Shown here piece by piece: positions 46,440 through 57,471 of a stretch of DNA of 64,000 nt. Both the position numbers and the translations under genes were made by a program. Each line of letters starts with the position of its first letter. The stretch's first letter is position 1. This DNA is from Ipomoea triloba (Eukaryota; Streptophyta; Magnoliopsida; Solanales; Convolvulaceae). The stretch is from positions 9,646,762 to 9,710,761 of the forward strand of contig NC_044916.1 of assembly GCF_003576645.1 (NCBI RefSeq), written 5' to 3'. The notes beneath the pieces were generated by a model. It ran no database searches. It was given only the letters and a program-made list of their open reading frames with translations, and was not told the origin of the DNA.

Positions 46440-46572
46440 AATTTATGTGACACGGTTAGTCCGTGAGACAGGTCGGATCTTTAATTAATATTGTCAAAGA
46501 TCCGACTCATTAATCAAAGATTTGATCGATTTCATATATTGAGATCCGTGAGACGGTATCACACAAGTGTTA
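46440..46572. mobile_element. Short MITE with GTGAGAC ends
   Basis: TTATGTGACACGGTTAGTCC and CCGTGAGACGGTATCACACA form imperfect inverted ends; GATCTTTAATTAAT and AATCAAAGATTTGATC lie between. It is related to the larger element at 51925. Confidence 0.45.
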
Positions 46573-46760
46573 TTGTTTGGTAAATATTACAAGTTAAAAA
46601 TTAGTGAATGTATTGGATTTAAAGTTGATCAGAAATACATTATCTATTATAGTTTTATTCTATCCTAATATCTTATGATTGACATGTTTTATATATTTTA
46701 CTAGTTTTATACGCGCATTGCGCGAATGGGTTAATGCCCAATGTTTATATTTAAATAAAG

Positions 46761-46929
46761 AGTCATTTTCATTTTTGGTCCTACTGTTATTTGGGCATTG
46801 CCAATTTTAGTCCACTTCATTAATTTTTGCCATATTGCGGCCAGTCTTATTTAGTCCTTGCTACTTTTAGTCCACCGCTAAAATTTTCTTCAAATGGCCG
46901 TCCAAAACATAGGTACTTTTGGTTTTTTC
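46761..46929. mobile_element. Left half of a foldback MITE split by the copia element
   Basis: AGTCATTTTCATTTTTGGTC, GGGCATTGCCAATTTTAGTC and CGGCCAGTCTTATTTAGTCC recur inverted at 51600-51796. The copia insertion separates the halves. Confidence 0.75.
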
Positions 46930-47116
46930 GATTAGCGAATAGAATCGAATTGAATTGAATGAATTACAAGAAGAGAGAGAGTCCTTTTATCTAAGTCTAT
47001 CAGGACTCTCCTATTCTACCGGTTATAGTTCATGACTCAGTAGGAGCCACTTAAACTTAACCATATAATATAAAATAACAGATAATAAATAAATACATAT
47101 AATAGCTCAATTCACA
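46930..47116 (-). repeat. 3' LTR of the copia element (187 bp)
   Basis: It is matched by 51255-51441 with 4 differences. A polypurine tract (GAGGGGGTG on the minus strand, 47117-47125) abuts it. TTTTC at 46925-46929 is the target duplication. On the minus strand the LTR starts TGTGAATTG and ends CTAATC, not the usual TG...CA. Confidence 0.85.
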
Positions 47117-50100
47117 CACCCCCTCAAGCACAGGGTTGGATCTCTTCAACTTTGAGCTTGCAGCAGAGAGCCCGAAAACGCGGACCTGGAGAGGCTTGGT
47201 AAAGATATCTGCCAGCTGATCCTGCGTTGATATGAAATTAACAATGAATTCACCTGTTGCTACCTTGTCACGAACAAAATGGTAGTCAATCTCCACATGC
47301 TTGGTCCTAGCATGAAAAACCGGATTTGCAGCGAGATAAGTAGCGCCCAGATTATCACACCACAACTACGCCGGACGCCCAGAGTCCAGCCCTAACTCCC
47401 GAAGCAGGGAAACAACCCAGGTAACTTCAGCAGAAACATCGGCCAAACCTTTGTACTCCGCTTTGGTCGAAAAACGCGCAACGGTGCGTTGCTTGCGAGA
47501 GAGCCATGAAATGAGATTGTCCCCAATGAAAACTGAATATCCGCTAGTGGACTTCCGATCCACCGGACAACCGGCCCAATCTGAATCGGAGTAGGCATGC
47601 AACTGTGTGGAGACGGAGCTGGATAACCGAAGACCGTACCTTTAACATATCGTAGTATTCGTTTCAATAGACCCCAGCGATCTGCAGTGGGTGAATGCAT
47701 AAACTGGCAAAGTCTATTGACTGAGAAAGAGAGGTCAGGTCGGGTGATTGTAAGATACTATAAAGCTCCAACAATACGACGATACTGAGTCGGGTTGTCA
47801 AACGGCTCTAGAGAATGTGCTACAGGCTGAGTTAAAGCAGCAGGTGTTGAAAGTGCTTTGCAGTCTGTCATACCAGCACGAGACAAGATGTCCTTCATAT
47901 AGCGCCGCTGTGAGAGAAGATAGCCCGATTTATCAGAAATAGTCTCAATGCCAAGAAAGAAACTGGGTGTGCCCAGATCCCGAATCTTGAAAGTACTAGA
48001 AAGGCGGTGAAGTAGAGAATCAATCAGTGATGCATCATTGCCGAGGATGATAATATCGTCAACGTAAACCAGTATGAATACCTGAGATGTGCCAACTGTG
48101 TAATAGAAGAGTGAGACATTAGTCTTAGAGGCAGAAAAACCAGAGGCAGTTAAGAAGTCATGTAAACGCTTGAACCAGGCCCGAGGTGCTTGTTTGAGGC
48201 CATATAACGAGCGTTGAAGGTGGCAGACATGACTCGGGTGAACAGGATCTTCGTAGCCGGGTGGCTATTTCATATAGACTGTTTCTGAAAGATGTTCGTT
48301 TAGAAAAGCGTTGTGAACATCAAGCTGCCGCAAAATCCAGTTGTTAGACACATCGAGTGAAAAAAGCAACCTGACTGTGGTAGGCTTCACTACTGGGCTA
48401 AACGTGTCAAAGAAATCTTCACCGGCGACTTGATTAAAACCCTTTGCTACTAGACGAGCCTTGTGACATTTTACTGAGCCGTCAGCTTTTCGTTTGATGC
48501 GAAACACCCATTTGCAGCCAATGATGTTCATCTGTGGATTAGGAGGTACAAGCTTCCAGGTATTGTTGTGAAGTAAGGCATTGAATTCTTGATCCATGGC
48601 ATCCCGCCATTGCGGATGACCAACAGCCTGACTATAACAGGTAGGCTCAATAGTGGTATTGAGGGCATAGAATTGTTCTCCAGTGCCTCGAGTCTTGCGA
48701 CGAGTCCGCATGACATGACCGTCATTGTGAGGTTGACTCGTAGTAGCCTGAGTTTGAGAGGCGGTGGACCGAGCCTCAGTTGCTAGAGGAGCCTGTATAG
48801 TCACAGGTGTTGGTTCTTGAGCCAAGGGTAACACAATAGGACTCGCATCCGGTTGAGTGATGGATAAGACTGGTCCAATCCCCCATGGTACATTGTTAGA
48901 CTCCTGAGATGAATTCACCTGAAAATTAGAGTGTGAGGCAAAGGGAAACACAGTTTCATTGAATCGGACATTGCGACAGATATAGGTGGTCCCAGTATTT
49001 AGGTCAATGCAGCGATATCCCCTAAAAGAAACAGGGTAACCTAAGAAAACGCAAGGTGTTGACCGGTACTCAATTTTATGGCGATTATATGGTCTCAGAT
49101 ATGGGTAACACTGACAACCAAAGACACGGAGAAAAGTATAGTTGGGCTGTGTTTGAAAGAGACGGAAGTGTGGGCTTTGGAATTTTATTGATGAGGAGGG
49201 AGACAATTGATTAGATATGTGGCTGTTTCAAATGCGTAATCCCAATATATCTGTGGTGTGGAACTGTTTGCTAATAAGGCAAGGCCGGTTTCAACTATGT
49301 GTCGATTCCGACGTTCGACACGACCGTTTTGTTCGTGGGTGTACGCACACGATTGTTTGTGAATAATACCGAGAGTATCAAACAGTTTATGTAGCCGGAG
49401 GTATTCACCCCCTAGGTCAGACTGGATGGCTTTGATAGAACGCGAAAACCGTCGTTCTACCATAGCCCGAAACGAATCAAAAACTTTATAAATGTCCGAT
49501 TTTAGCTGTAATGGATAAAACCAGCTAAATCGGGAAAAATCATCTACAAAAAGGACGAAATAACGTGAGCCCGTAGCAGAAATGACGGGAGACGAACCCC
49601 ATATGTCCGTGTAAATTAAATCTAAAACATTTGAGCTAGTGTTTGCAACCCTATCTAACGGAAAGCGTGACGATTTTCCCATTTGGCACGCTGTACAAAT
49701 ATTATTATTTCTCAAATTATTAACTGACACAGGACAATTTTGGAGGACTCGATGTAGGACTTGACCATGAGGATGCCCCAGCCGCTGGTGCCACACGACT
49801 GACGAGGCTTTGGCAGACACAAACGCTGAATGAAACTTGGTGCGCGGCAACTTGTAAAGACCGCCTACCGTGGACCCTTTAAGAAGCACCTCCCGAGTTT
49901 GACAATCCTTCACAAGAAAACAGTTATGATGAAATTCAAAGAAAACATTGTTTTCATTAGTGAATTTATAAATTGAGAGAAGGGATAAAGCTAATTTCGG
50001 GACATGGAGAATATTAGACATAGTTAAAGGTTTGGAATCAGATGATATAACTGCATGACCCAAACGTGACACCGCCAAACCTGTACCATTTCCAACTGTT

Positions 50101-51184
50101 AGCACATCTCCGCCGTTATATGCTTCGGAGTGGTCCATCATGCGTTCATCGGGCGTAGCATGCGATGATGCCCCCGTATCGGGGTACCAACCATCCGAGA
50201 CTATGTGCGCTGATTCTCCTGAAACGACAATGTTAGCACGCTGCGAAGGCCGATCAGCATATCTCTTGAAGCAGCTTACTGCCGTGTGGCCGTGTGACTT
50301 GCATATCTGACAGCGAGGAGATCCGCCGCCACCCCGACTCCGGCCAGAGCCACCTCTGCCTCGCGAGTGTCGTCCTCGGCCGTTAGCAGAGTGCCGGCCG
50401 CCTGAATCAGAACCTCCTCTGCCACGACCTGCGAAAAAAGCCGCAGGAGGTTGCTGCGTCTGCACAGAATCTGCGACCGTAAAATCATCGGAATTAATGA
50501 ATTCCTGATTTTGTAGGTGATCGGCGAGTTGTTGTAGAGTGACCGTCGCGGTTGACACAGTGAGGGCGCTGGCCATTGATCTGTACTCCGGGTGTAGCCC
50601 TCGTAGGGCATATAACACCTGTTCGTCGGGAGAAAGTGGCCGGCCAGCAAGTGACAATGCATCAACTATCATTTGAGCCTTGCCAAGATACTCGGCTGGA
50701 GTATTGTTACCTTGGCGAAGTGTTTGAAACTGCCCAAGAAGACTCAAGCAGCGTGACCTGGATGACGAAGCTAGAGCGGCATTAATGGCGTCCCATACCT
50801 CCCGAGCGGTACTCCGACCTACGGCAAGGTACATAACCTCGTCGGTGAGCGACGAGATCAGCAGAGACAGGATCGATTGATCCTGCTGGACCCAGGCATG
50901 ATAAGCCAGGTTTGGGGCAACGGCGTAGCCGACGCGGCGGTGGCAGCCGGTTGCGAGGGGACAGCGAGGACCTCCGGTGGGCAGGGATTTGAGCCATCGA
51001 GAAATTCCAGGAGGCCTTGGCCGCGTAAGAAAGGGACTAATTGCGTTCGCCAGTGTAGGTAGTTGCGCGATGTGAGTTTCACCGATACAAAGTGATGGGC
51101 GGCGGTTAAAGCCGTGGGTGTGACCGGAGACGGAATAGCAGTGGTGGCGGGGACTAAGGTTCCGTCGGTTGGTGGTGCAGCCAT
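47060..51184 (-). pseudogene. Copia gag-pol polyprotein, broken
   Basis: Gag starts at 51184 (LTSRNYLHWRTQLVPFL) and changes frame near 50930. A zinc knuckle CQICKSHGHTAVSC, protease WYPDTGASSHAT, GAG-pre-integrase HQRLGHPHG...CTACQMGKS and integrase landmarks (YTDIWG, QSDLGGEY, EQNGRVERRNR) follow to about 49190. There the frame changes before VFGCQCYPYLRP. The RT has FRIKRKADGSVKCHKARLVA and LDVHNAFLNE, a stop at 48265-48267, then LYGLKQAPRAW and the catalytic YVDDIIILGN. The RNase H ([32 protein letters not shown] region) is split again. The element cannot encode a complete polyprotein. Confidence 0.85.
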
Positions 51185-51254
51185 GGACCGTGATCGGTGA
51201 GTGATTGCAAACGAAATTTTTGGGGAAAAATCCTACCTATCGCAACTAATACCA

Positions 51255-51441
51255 GATTAGCGAATAGAATCGAATTGAATTGAATGAATTACAAGAAGAG
51301 AGAGAGTCCTTTTATCTAAGTCTATCAGGACTTTCCTATTCTACAAGTTATAGTTCATGACTCAGTAGGAGCCACTTAAACTTAACCATATAATATAAAA
51401 TAACATATAATAAATAAATACATATAATAGCTCAATTCACA
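51255..51441 (-). repeat. 5' LTR of the copia element (187 bp)
   Basis: Partner of 46930-47116. The primer-binding site begins immediately inside it. Confidence 0.85.
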
Positions 51442-51446
51442 TTTTC

Positions 51447-51796
51447 ATGCTTTAGTCATCTCCTTGACCCTTTGCAGTGGTTTTTCTTACAAATTTTCAT
51501 CCAAAGAAGAGGTTCGGCGAAAGCCATGTGAGCCACATTACAAAACCATGGCTTTTGCGGACCTTTTTATTGGATGAAAATGTGTAAGGAAAACCACTCC
51601 AAAGGGTACAGGAGATGACCAAAACATGAAAAGACCAAAAATACCCGTGTTTTGGACGGTCATTTGACGAAAATTTTAATGGTGGACTAAAAGTGGTAAG
51701 GACTAAATAAGACTGGCCGCAATGTGACAAAAAATAATGAAGTGGACTAAAATTGGCAATGCCTCAATAACAGTAGGACCAAAAATGGAAATGACT
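51447..51796. mobile_element. Right half of the foldback MITE split by the copia element
   Basis: The inverted copy of 46761-46924 lies at its outer end (GGACTAAATAAGACTGGCCG, TAGGACCAAAAATGGAAATG). Inner arms TCCTTGACCCTTTGCAGTGG and CCACTCCAAAGGGTACAGGA also pair, showing that the whole was one hairpin before the copia insertion. Confidence 0.75.
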
Positions 51797-51924
51797 GAAA
51801 GTATATCAATGCAAGATTATATAGAAGTTTATACATGGATAATTGAATGTCAATCGAATTTTTTTTATTTAAATATCTAACTCAAAGTATATGAATCCAA
51901 GATAATATAGAAAATCCATTATAA

Positions 51925-52345
51925 TTAGGGTCACATTTGTGTGAGACCGTATCACAGATCCTTATTCGTGAGTCAGGTCGGGTCGGGTCAAAGCACCATG
52001 CAAATGCCATACTTATATGCTCAAATATAACACTAATCAAGAATACAATTTTTGTTACTTATAAGAGAAAAAGTAATACATATTTCATAATAAGTAATAT
52101 TGACAAGTGACCCTTACTTATAAGGGCAAATATAATACTTTTGAGGAAAAGTTTAATACTTTTAAATCAAAATGTAAAAGTATTGTATTTTCCCTTAAAA
52201 GTATTACATTTACCCTTATAAGTAACAAAAAATTTATTCTTGGTTAGTATTACATTTGAGCATATAAGTATGGCATTTGTGCATATAAGTGTTACATTTG
52301 CATCTTGGCCGACCCGTCTCATGGTGAGACGGTCTCACACAAGTT
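51925..52345. mobile_element. MITE with TGTGAGAC ends
   Basis: CACATTTGTGTGAGACCGTA at the left faces GAGACGGTCTCACACAAGTT at the right. Internal blocks (TTATAAGGGCAAATATAATA and AAAGTATTACATTTACCCTT) are also mutually inverted. Non-coding, about 420 bp. No clean target duplication was defined. Confidence 0.65.
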
Positions 52346-54312
52346 TTTGCCTTATAATTATTACTAAAATAAATGTTTGCAACCTTGTAAAATCGATAGT
52401 CTAAATATTTGGTCTAAAAATGATAGTCTAAATAAATACTACTTTTAATTTGAATTTTTCTAAGTGGTTCTTAATTCTCTTTTGAGTAACATTGTCATTA
52501 TCTTCATCTTTACTATTTGTTCTCTTCCTTTTTGTTGGTAATGTGTTATTTGCATTTCGGATATTGTTGGTAGCATAGATGACAACGTCAGATTATGATA
52601 TAGGAGCTAAGGACTTTCCTTTAGGTGTTCTGCTTGGGGTTCATTTGGTTCAACCATTATTGCTGAATGAGTTATTGTGGATAAATAAATCCCTAGCTAG
52701 TTTAAGAAAAAAAGATTAAATAAATTAATAAAAATTTGAAATTTTAAAATATTATGTATTCCAAAGATATTAAAATGTATGTAGTTTCTCGCTTCTATTT
52801 GCTGGGTAATGGGTTATTTGAGTACTTTCATTGTCAACAAATCCCCCAAGTAATTAATATGATTGGTTTCAAAATATTTTTTTTTATTTTTTTCATGGTA
52901 TTAAAGAAATACATATGTATCATTTTTTTGGTGTAACTACTAATTTATTTAATTCAATAAGAGTAAAATAGAGTGATTCCACTTCAATTTGTTGGGTTAT
53001 TATTTGAGTACTCTTTTTGTCAACCAATCCCCAAGTAGTTAATATAATTAGCTTCAAATTATTTTAAAATTTTTTTTCATAGTATTAATAAAATACTTGG
53101 TAAATAAATATATAACATTATTTTGTACTATAACTTTGATATTTAATTACAAGATATTGTAAAAATACGATAATGGACAATGTAATAAATATCAATTGAT
53201 AAATTTGAATGTAAGAATCTTTGCATGAGAGAAAATAAAGACAATATAACTAATGAAATTATTTCTTTTATTTAATTTAATTTTTTGATAATGAATAATT
53301 TTTTCATATAAAGGTATTGTAGAAACATAATTCTAAATAAAAGAAATACATATGTATCATTTTTTGTTGTAGCTACTAATTTATTTAATTTAATAAGAGT
53401 AAAATAGAGTGAGAAACTTAATTATGTCAAATTTGATTGAGATGAGATTCGAACCTAAGACCTTTCTTATAGAAATTAATGAGTAAGTTAAAAGTTAACG
53501 GAATATTAACGGAGAAGAGAATATTTAACGGAAAACTTAACGGATAATCATAAAAGTAAGGTTAAATTAGGTAATCTCTATTAATATTATTAATCTGAAT
53601 TATCTTAATCATCTATTTGATTAAGTAATTCATCTGAACCATCCATTTGATTAATCTATTTGATTAAGTAATTCATCTGAACCATCCATTTGATTAAATA
53701 ACTTGACCGCTATTTTTTCTACCCATTTTAGGCCTAACTCTCTTTGGCTCTTATTAGTATAGTAGATATTAGTAAATTATTAATGTGATGTGGCAGCTAG
53801 CAATGTTATAGTATCATGTATTTATGCCATCTACCCGCAACCAGTTCATTTGATTCATAGGTGGTGGATGGGAACATAACTAATGACATTTATAGAGTTA
53901 GTAGTATTCAAAAAAAAACTAATGACATTTATAACTGAAAAATGATACGGAGTACTTTTTTTCCCCGAATTATATACATAGAGCATTTTTCTCCATGAAT
54001 TATTCATGTATTCATATTAGTTTCCTCAATTATTCTAAAAGTGGTGATTGTTTTCCCTTTCTATTAAATGGAATATTTTAATTTACTCTTAAAATAAGTA
54101 TTTCATTTATTTTTAGTTTTCAACAAATTATTTTGCTTATATATGGGAATCATAATAAATGTAAAAAATAACATGCATACACCATTTGCAAACATTATAA
54201 TTATAATTTTAAGCTAATTCTAACATTGACTTAAAATTATAATTATAATATTTACATATCGTGTGATTCGTGTCTGCTCTTTTATGCATTTATTCTAATT
54301 CCCATATATAAG
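52346..54312. repeat. AT-rich spacer with ~190- and ~435-bp direct repeats
   Basis: A TTTGAGTACT...GTCAACMAATCC...CAAGTARTTAATAT block occurs at about 52815 and 52994. AAAGAAATACATATGTATCA followed by a GTAGCTACTAATTTATTTAA-like stretch occurs at about 52902 and 53340. CATCTGAACCATCCATTTGA is repeated at about 53630 and 53675. No gene recognised. Confidence 0.5.
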
Positions 54313-54588
54313 TAGATATGACCGCAGTTTGGTTTCGGAAAATGATAAATTAAACTAGAATGAACTAGCAGTTCTTGTTTGAACCGCTAATTCGAAACTT
54401 TTTTTTTTTTGTAAATTCTATTTTCTATTTTTAAAATAGTTTAAATTCAACAATTATTTTATTTTATTTTTTAATTTAGAACCATAATTGGCGGTTACGG
54501 TTATGAACCGTAATCGGAACCATCCTTACGGTTTATGTTCGGTTGCTACATTGTCTGATCGGTTCAATCTGAACCATGGTCATCCCTA
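54313..54588. mobile_element. hAT-type MITE
   Basis: The ends TAGATATGACCGCAGTTTGG and CTGAACCATGGTCATCCCTA are imperfect inverted copies. The interior has the ACCGTAATCGGAACC-type repeats of hAT relatives. 8-bp flanks TATATAAG and CATATAAA match at 6 of 8 positions, suggesting an old target duplication. Confidence 0.5.
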
Positions 54589-55042
54589 CATATAAACAAT
54601 AATTTGTTAGACAAGAAAAAATAAATGAAATACATATTTTTAAATGTAACAATATCTATTTAACATTTTTAAAAAATTGTAAAAATCATCACTTTTAAAA
54701 TAACTGAGAGACTAATATGGATATATAAACAAATTCATGAATAAAAAGTGTTATATGAATATAATTTAGGAGGAAAATGTAATTTTTCCTTTATAATTTT
54801 ATTTAATTGTTCAGATAATTTTTTACTAGCTACTTGCAGTAGCAGATTTGGATTCAAAGTGAGAAGGAGTTTTGGCGTTTAGGGGAAAAAGAAGCACGAA
54901 ATAAAGAGAAACTGAAACAAATGACGCCACTTTGACATCACTGCAGCTACTCACATTTTAAACGTCGATAAATTAGGAAATATTTCTTTTAGTATTTTAT
55001 TACAAGTAGTATATATTCTATACTTTCTCTATCTATTGCACC

Positions 55043-55322
55043 TCAAAAAGTAGCAAATTATACTGTATACCATGGTGCATAATGCATTGTCAACCATGAT
55101 CATGGCTAGTTGTGTTGAACTTATACGGCAGTTGTATTGAAAGGAAACTGCAGTTGCGCGGAACAGAGGACGTTTATTCGTTCAACACAACTGCAGTTTC
55201 AGACGGACGAATCGGCCTCTGTTCCACGCAACTGCAGTTCCCTTTCAACACAACTGCAGTATCAATTCAACACAATTGCAGTATCAGCCATGACTATGGT
55301 CCACGGTATAACGACTGTCAAA
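55043..55322. mobile_element. MITE with repeated ACTGCAGTT palindromes
   Basis: AAATTATACTGTATACCATG at the left faces CATGACTATGGTCCACGGTA at the right. Between them CAACTGCAGTT/AACTGCAGTTG motifs occur at least five times, and the GCGGAACAGAGG/CCTCTGTTCC blocks are inverted. It is related to 59480-59675. Confidence 0.55.
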
Positions 55323-56009
55323 GAGTCAATACCTTACCATCGGGGTTCGATCATGTAAACCTTACCTCAAGAACAGTCACACAGGTGTCATTTGAGCACA
55401 AAATATTTGGCTAAATTAGGAAAATTAATCAGGATTTGTGATTCAAATTTTATGCAAACGGGAGAATAACACCATTTAGCAAAGGACACCCTACCCGACT
55501 AGCACGTATGTAATCTATTCATCAAAACTCAAAAACCTCAGACTAAAAATGTTTTAATACTGTTTGGGAGAAAAATGAGCTGACATGCATGCAAAAGTCA
55601 GTTATATGATTCTATGTTAGGTCAAATTACTTTGTCTTGTAGTTTTTGTTTGGGTTTAATTGAAGTTTGAAAATGCAAACTCAAAAATGTTGTGTGTTGT
55701 TGGAAGTTTTTCCTTGTTTTGAGATGCCCTGTACGTGTTTGCAAGGAATAGAGACATTAGCATATTGACATTTCGTCAAACAAAAAAGTGGAGCATTCTC
55801 CCCCCGCAACTTATGTTCTCTGCCGTGTGTGTAGTGTATCTAGGCTAGATTTGTAGTGTTCCAAGACTGTGCACGCGGTCCAAAAACTGCATAATTTGTC
55901 TATAGTCATTCCAATATCGTGGAGGCTCAGGTTGTGGAAGCGATACTGCGAAAGTATGAATCGCAATTGAATAAAATAAGAGACTCTATTTGTGAATTAT
56001 GAATTTTTT

Positions 56010-56011
<2 letters not shown>

Positions 56012-56060
<49 letters not shown>
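56012..56060. repeat. (TA)n microsatellite
   Basis: About 24 uninterrupted TA units. Confidence 0.95.
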
Positions 56061-56064
<4 letters not shown>

Positions 56065-56573
56065 CAATTCACTTTGTATAAAAAGATCGAAATGTCATTG
56101 TATTTAACGTTGTTTAAATAAGTTTGTTGACGGTGGACCAAAAATAGTCATGCTACAATAATTCTTGGACTAATAAGGTGGAATGTTCTAAAAACAAAAA
56201 CATATTAAAAGTTGAATGAAACTTATAAATCTAAGACCAAAATGGAATAAACTATAATTAAAATGTATATTTTATTGTAAAATGATCTACTATGTATGAG
56301 ACACGTACAAGTTCTCTCTATCTCTTTTAAGAATTTAAATGCAAAATTTCATTATCTAATCAATTTTATAGGGAAAAAATAATATTTCAAAATATAGAGT
56401 TTACAAGATAATAATAGTTGATGTATGTATAACAACAATTGAGATTTGATTCATAAATAAATTAAAAATTCATAAATATGTCACATGTCTCACATATAAG
56501 AATATTCCATGTGATAATGTATCACAAAAACTCCATTTCTTATTCTAATTAGGCAATTAGCTTAGCCGGCCAG

Positions 56574-56581
56574 TATATAAA
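56574..56581 (+). promoter_or_regulatory. TATA box of the OVATE gene
   Basis: TATATAAA ends on the A of the first in-frame ATG (56581). A start of transcription 25-35 bp downstream (about 56603-56613) would leave that ATG outside the mRNA. Confidence 0.6.
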
Positions 56582-56622
56582 TGGTAGCCGAGCCTGCATG
56601 TAATCTTCAAAAACTTGGTTAT

Positions 56623-57363
56623 ATGGAAAAGCTATTCATACACAAAGTCTCTCGTTTCCTCCTCCCTTCCTCCTTCTCCTGTTCATGTCACGCCAAAAAC
56701 ATCTCAGACGTAGTAGAAAACTCCCGAAACCTCCATGAAAGTGCACCTCCCAAAAATGCCAATAAGAATAAGAAAGCTGCTTTCTTATTAGGGCTTTCTC
56801 CTGCTGCTATTAATCAAGGAAGAAGATGTCCGCCTGTGACACCGATCTCAGTCGTTGATTCGCATTTAGAGGTCTCCAATAATTCCTCTAATGGCGGATG
56901 GTTTAGCAGCGAGGAGGCGGAACAAGAAGAAGAAGACGACGACACGTTTTTTAGCTTATCTTCCCGGTGTTTTACCCTGCACCCTAAAACACCCAGACGA
57001 AGATTGGACGATTTATCGTCATCGGCGAGCGACAAAGAGCCGGAAACCGCCAAGACTGATCTACAAGTGGAGTTTGATTATTATTACAGGAGGAGGAGAA
57101 CCTCCAGGGCTGGGCGGAAAAAAAGGAAAGGGAAGATGAGGTCGGAAATGGGATATTATGATGCGATAATAGAAAAGAGTACAACTGATCCTTACAATGA
57201 CTTCAGGACATCAATGGTGGAGATGATTGTGGCGAACCAAATCTTTGGAGCACAGGATCTGCAAAGGCTGTTGCACTGCTTTCTTTCATTCAACTCATCC
57301 TACTTCCACCGTATCATTGTTGAGGTTTTCTCAGAGATAATTCAAACCTTGTTTAGTCAATGA
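56623..57363 (+). CDS. OVATE family protein (OFP), transcriptional repressor type
   Basis: 246 codons from the second in-frame ATG (MEKLFIHKVSRFLLP); the frame is open from an earlier ATG at 56581 (260 codons), but that one overlaps the TATA box. The C-terminal ~69 residues are an OVATE domain: YYDAIIEKSTTDPYNDFRTS, MVEMIVANQIF, LQRLLHCFLSFNSSYFHRII and VEVFSEI. Upstream are a basic segment (RRRRTSRAGRKKRKGKMR, likely nuclear signal) and an acidic Ser/Glu/Asp stretch (EEAEQEEEDDDTFF). OFPs are plant-specific repressors that bind TALE homeodomain proteins and affect organ shape. Closest to the short OFP6/7/8-like group by length and motif, subgroup uncertain. Intronless, as usual. AATAAA at 57466-57471. 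Confidence 0.88.
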   Translation: MEKLFIHKVSRFLLPSSFSCSCHAKNISDVVENSRNLHESAPPKNANKNKKAAFLLGLSPAAINQGRRCPPVTPISVVDSHLEVSNNSSNGGWFSSEEAEQEEEDDDTFFSLSSRCFTLHPKTPRRRLDDLSSSASDKEPETAKTDLQVEFDYYYRRRRTSRAGRKKRKGKMRSEMGYYDAIIEKSTTDPYNDFRTSMVEMIVANQIFGAQDLQRLLHCFLSFNSSYFHRIIVEVFSEIIQTLFSQ

Positions 57364-57471
57364 TTTAATATGATGGTGAGACTTGTGTGTGTGAGAGTTA
57401 GGGTCAATATGCTTATGCTAAAAAAAAATGTAATAATTAGGGAAAATGTATTACTAATTAAGAATAATAAA

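Larger units (their letters stand above)
46930..51441 (-). mobile_element. Ty1/copia LTR retrotransposon, 4.5 kb, inactive
   Basis: Two 187-bp LTRs, 5-bp target duplication TTTTC (46925-46929, 51442-51446), and a primer-binding site TGGTATTAG on the minus strand next to the 5' LTR (51254-51246), matching initiator tRNA-Met. The internal gag-protease-integrase-RT-RNase H order is that of copia. LTR divergence of 4/187 suggests a relatively recent insertion. Confidence 0.9.
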
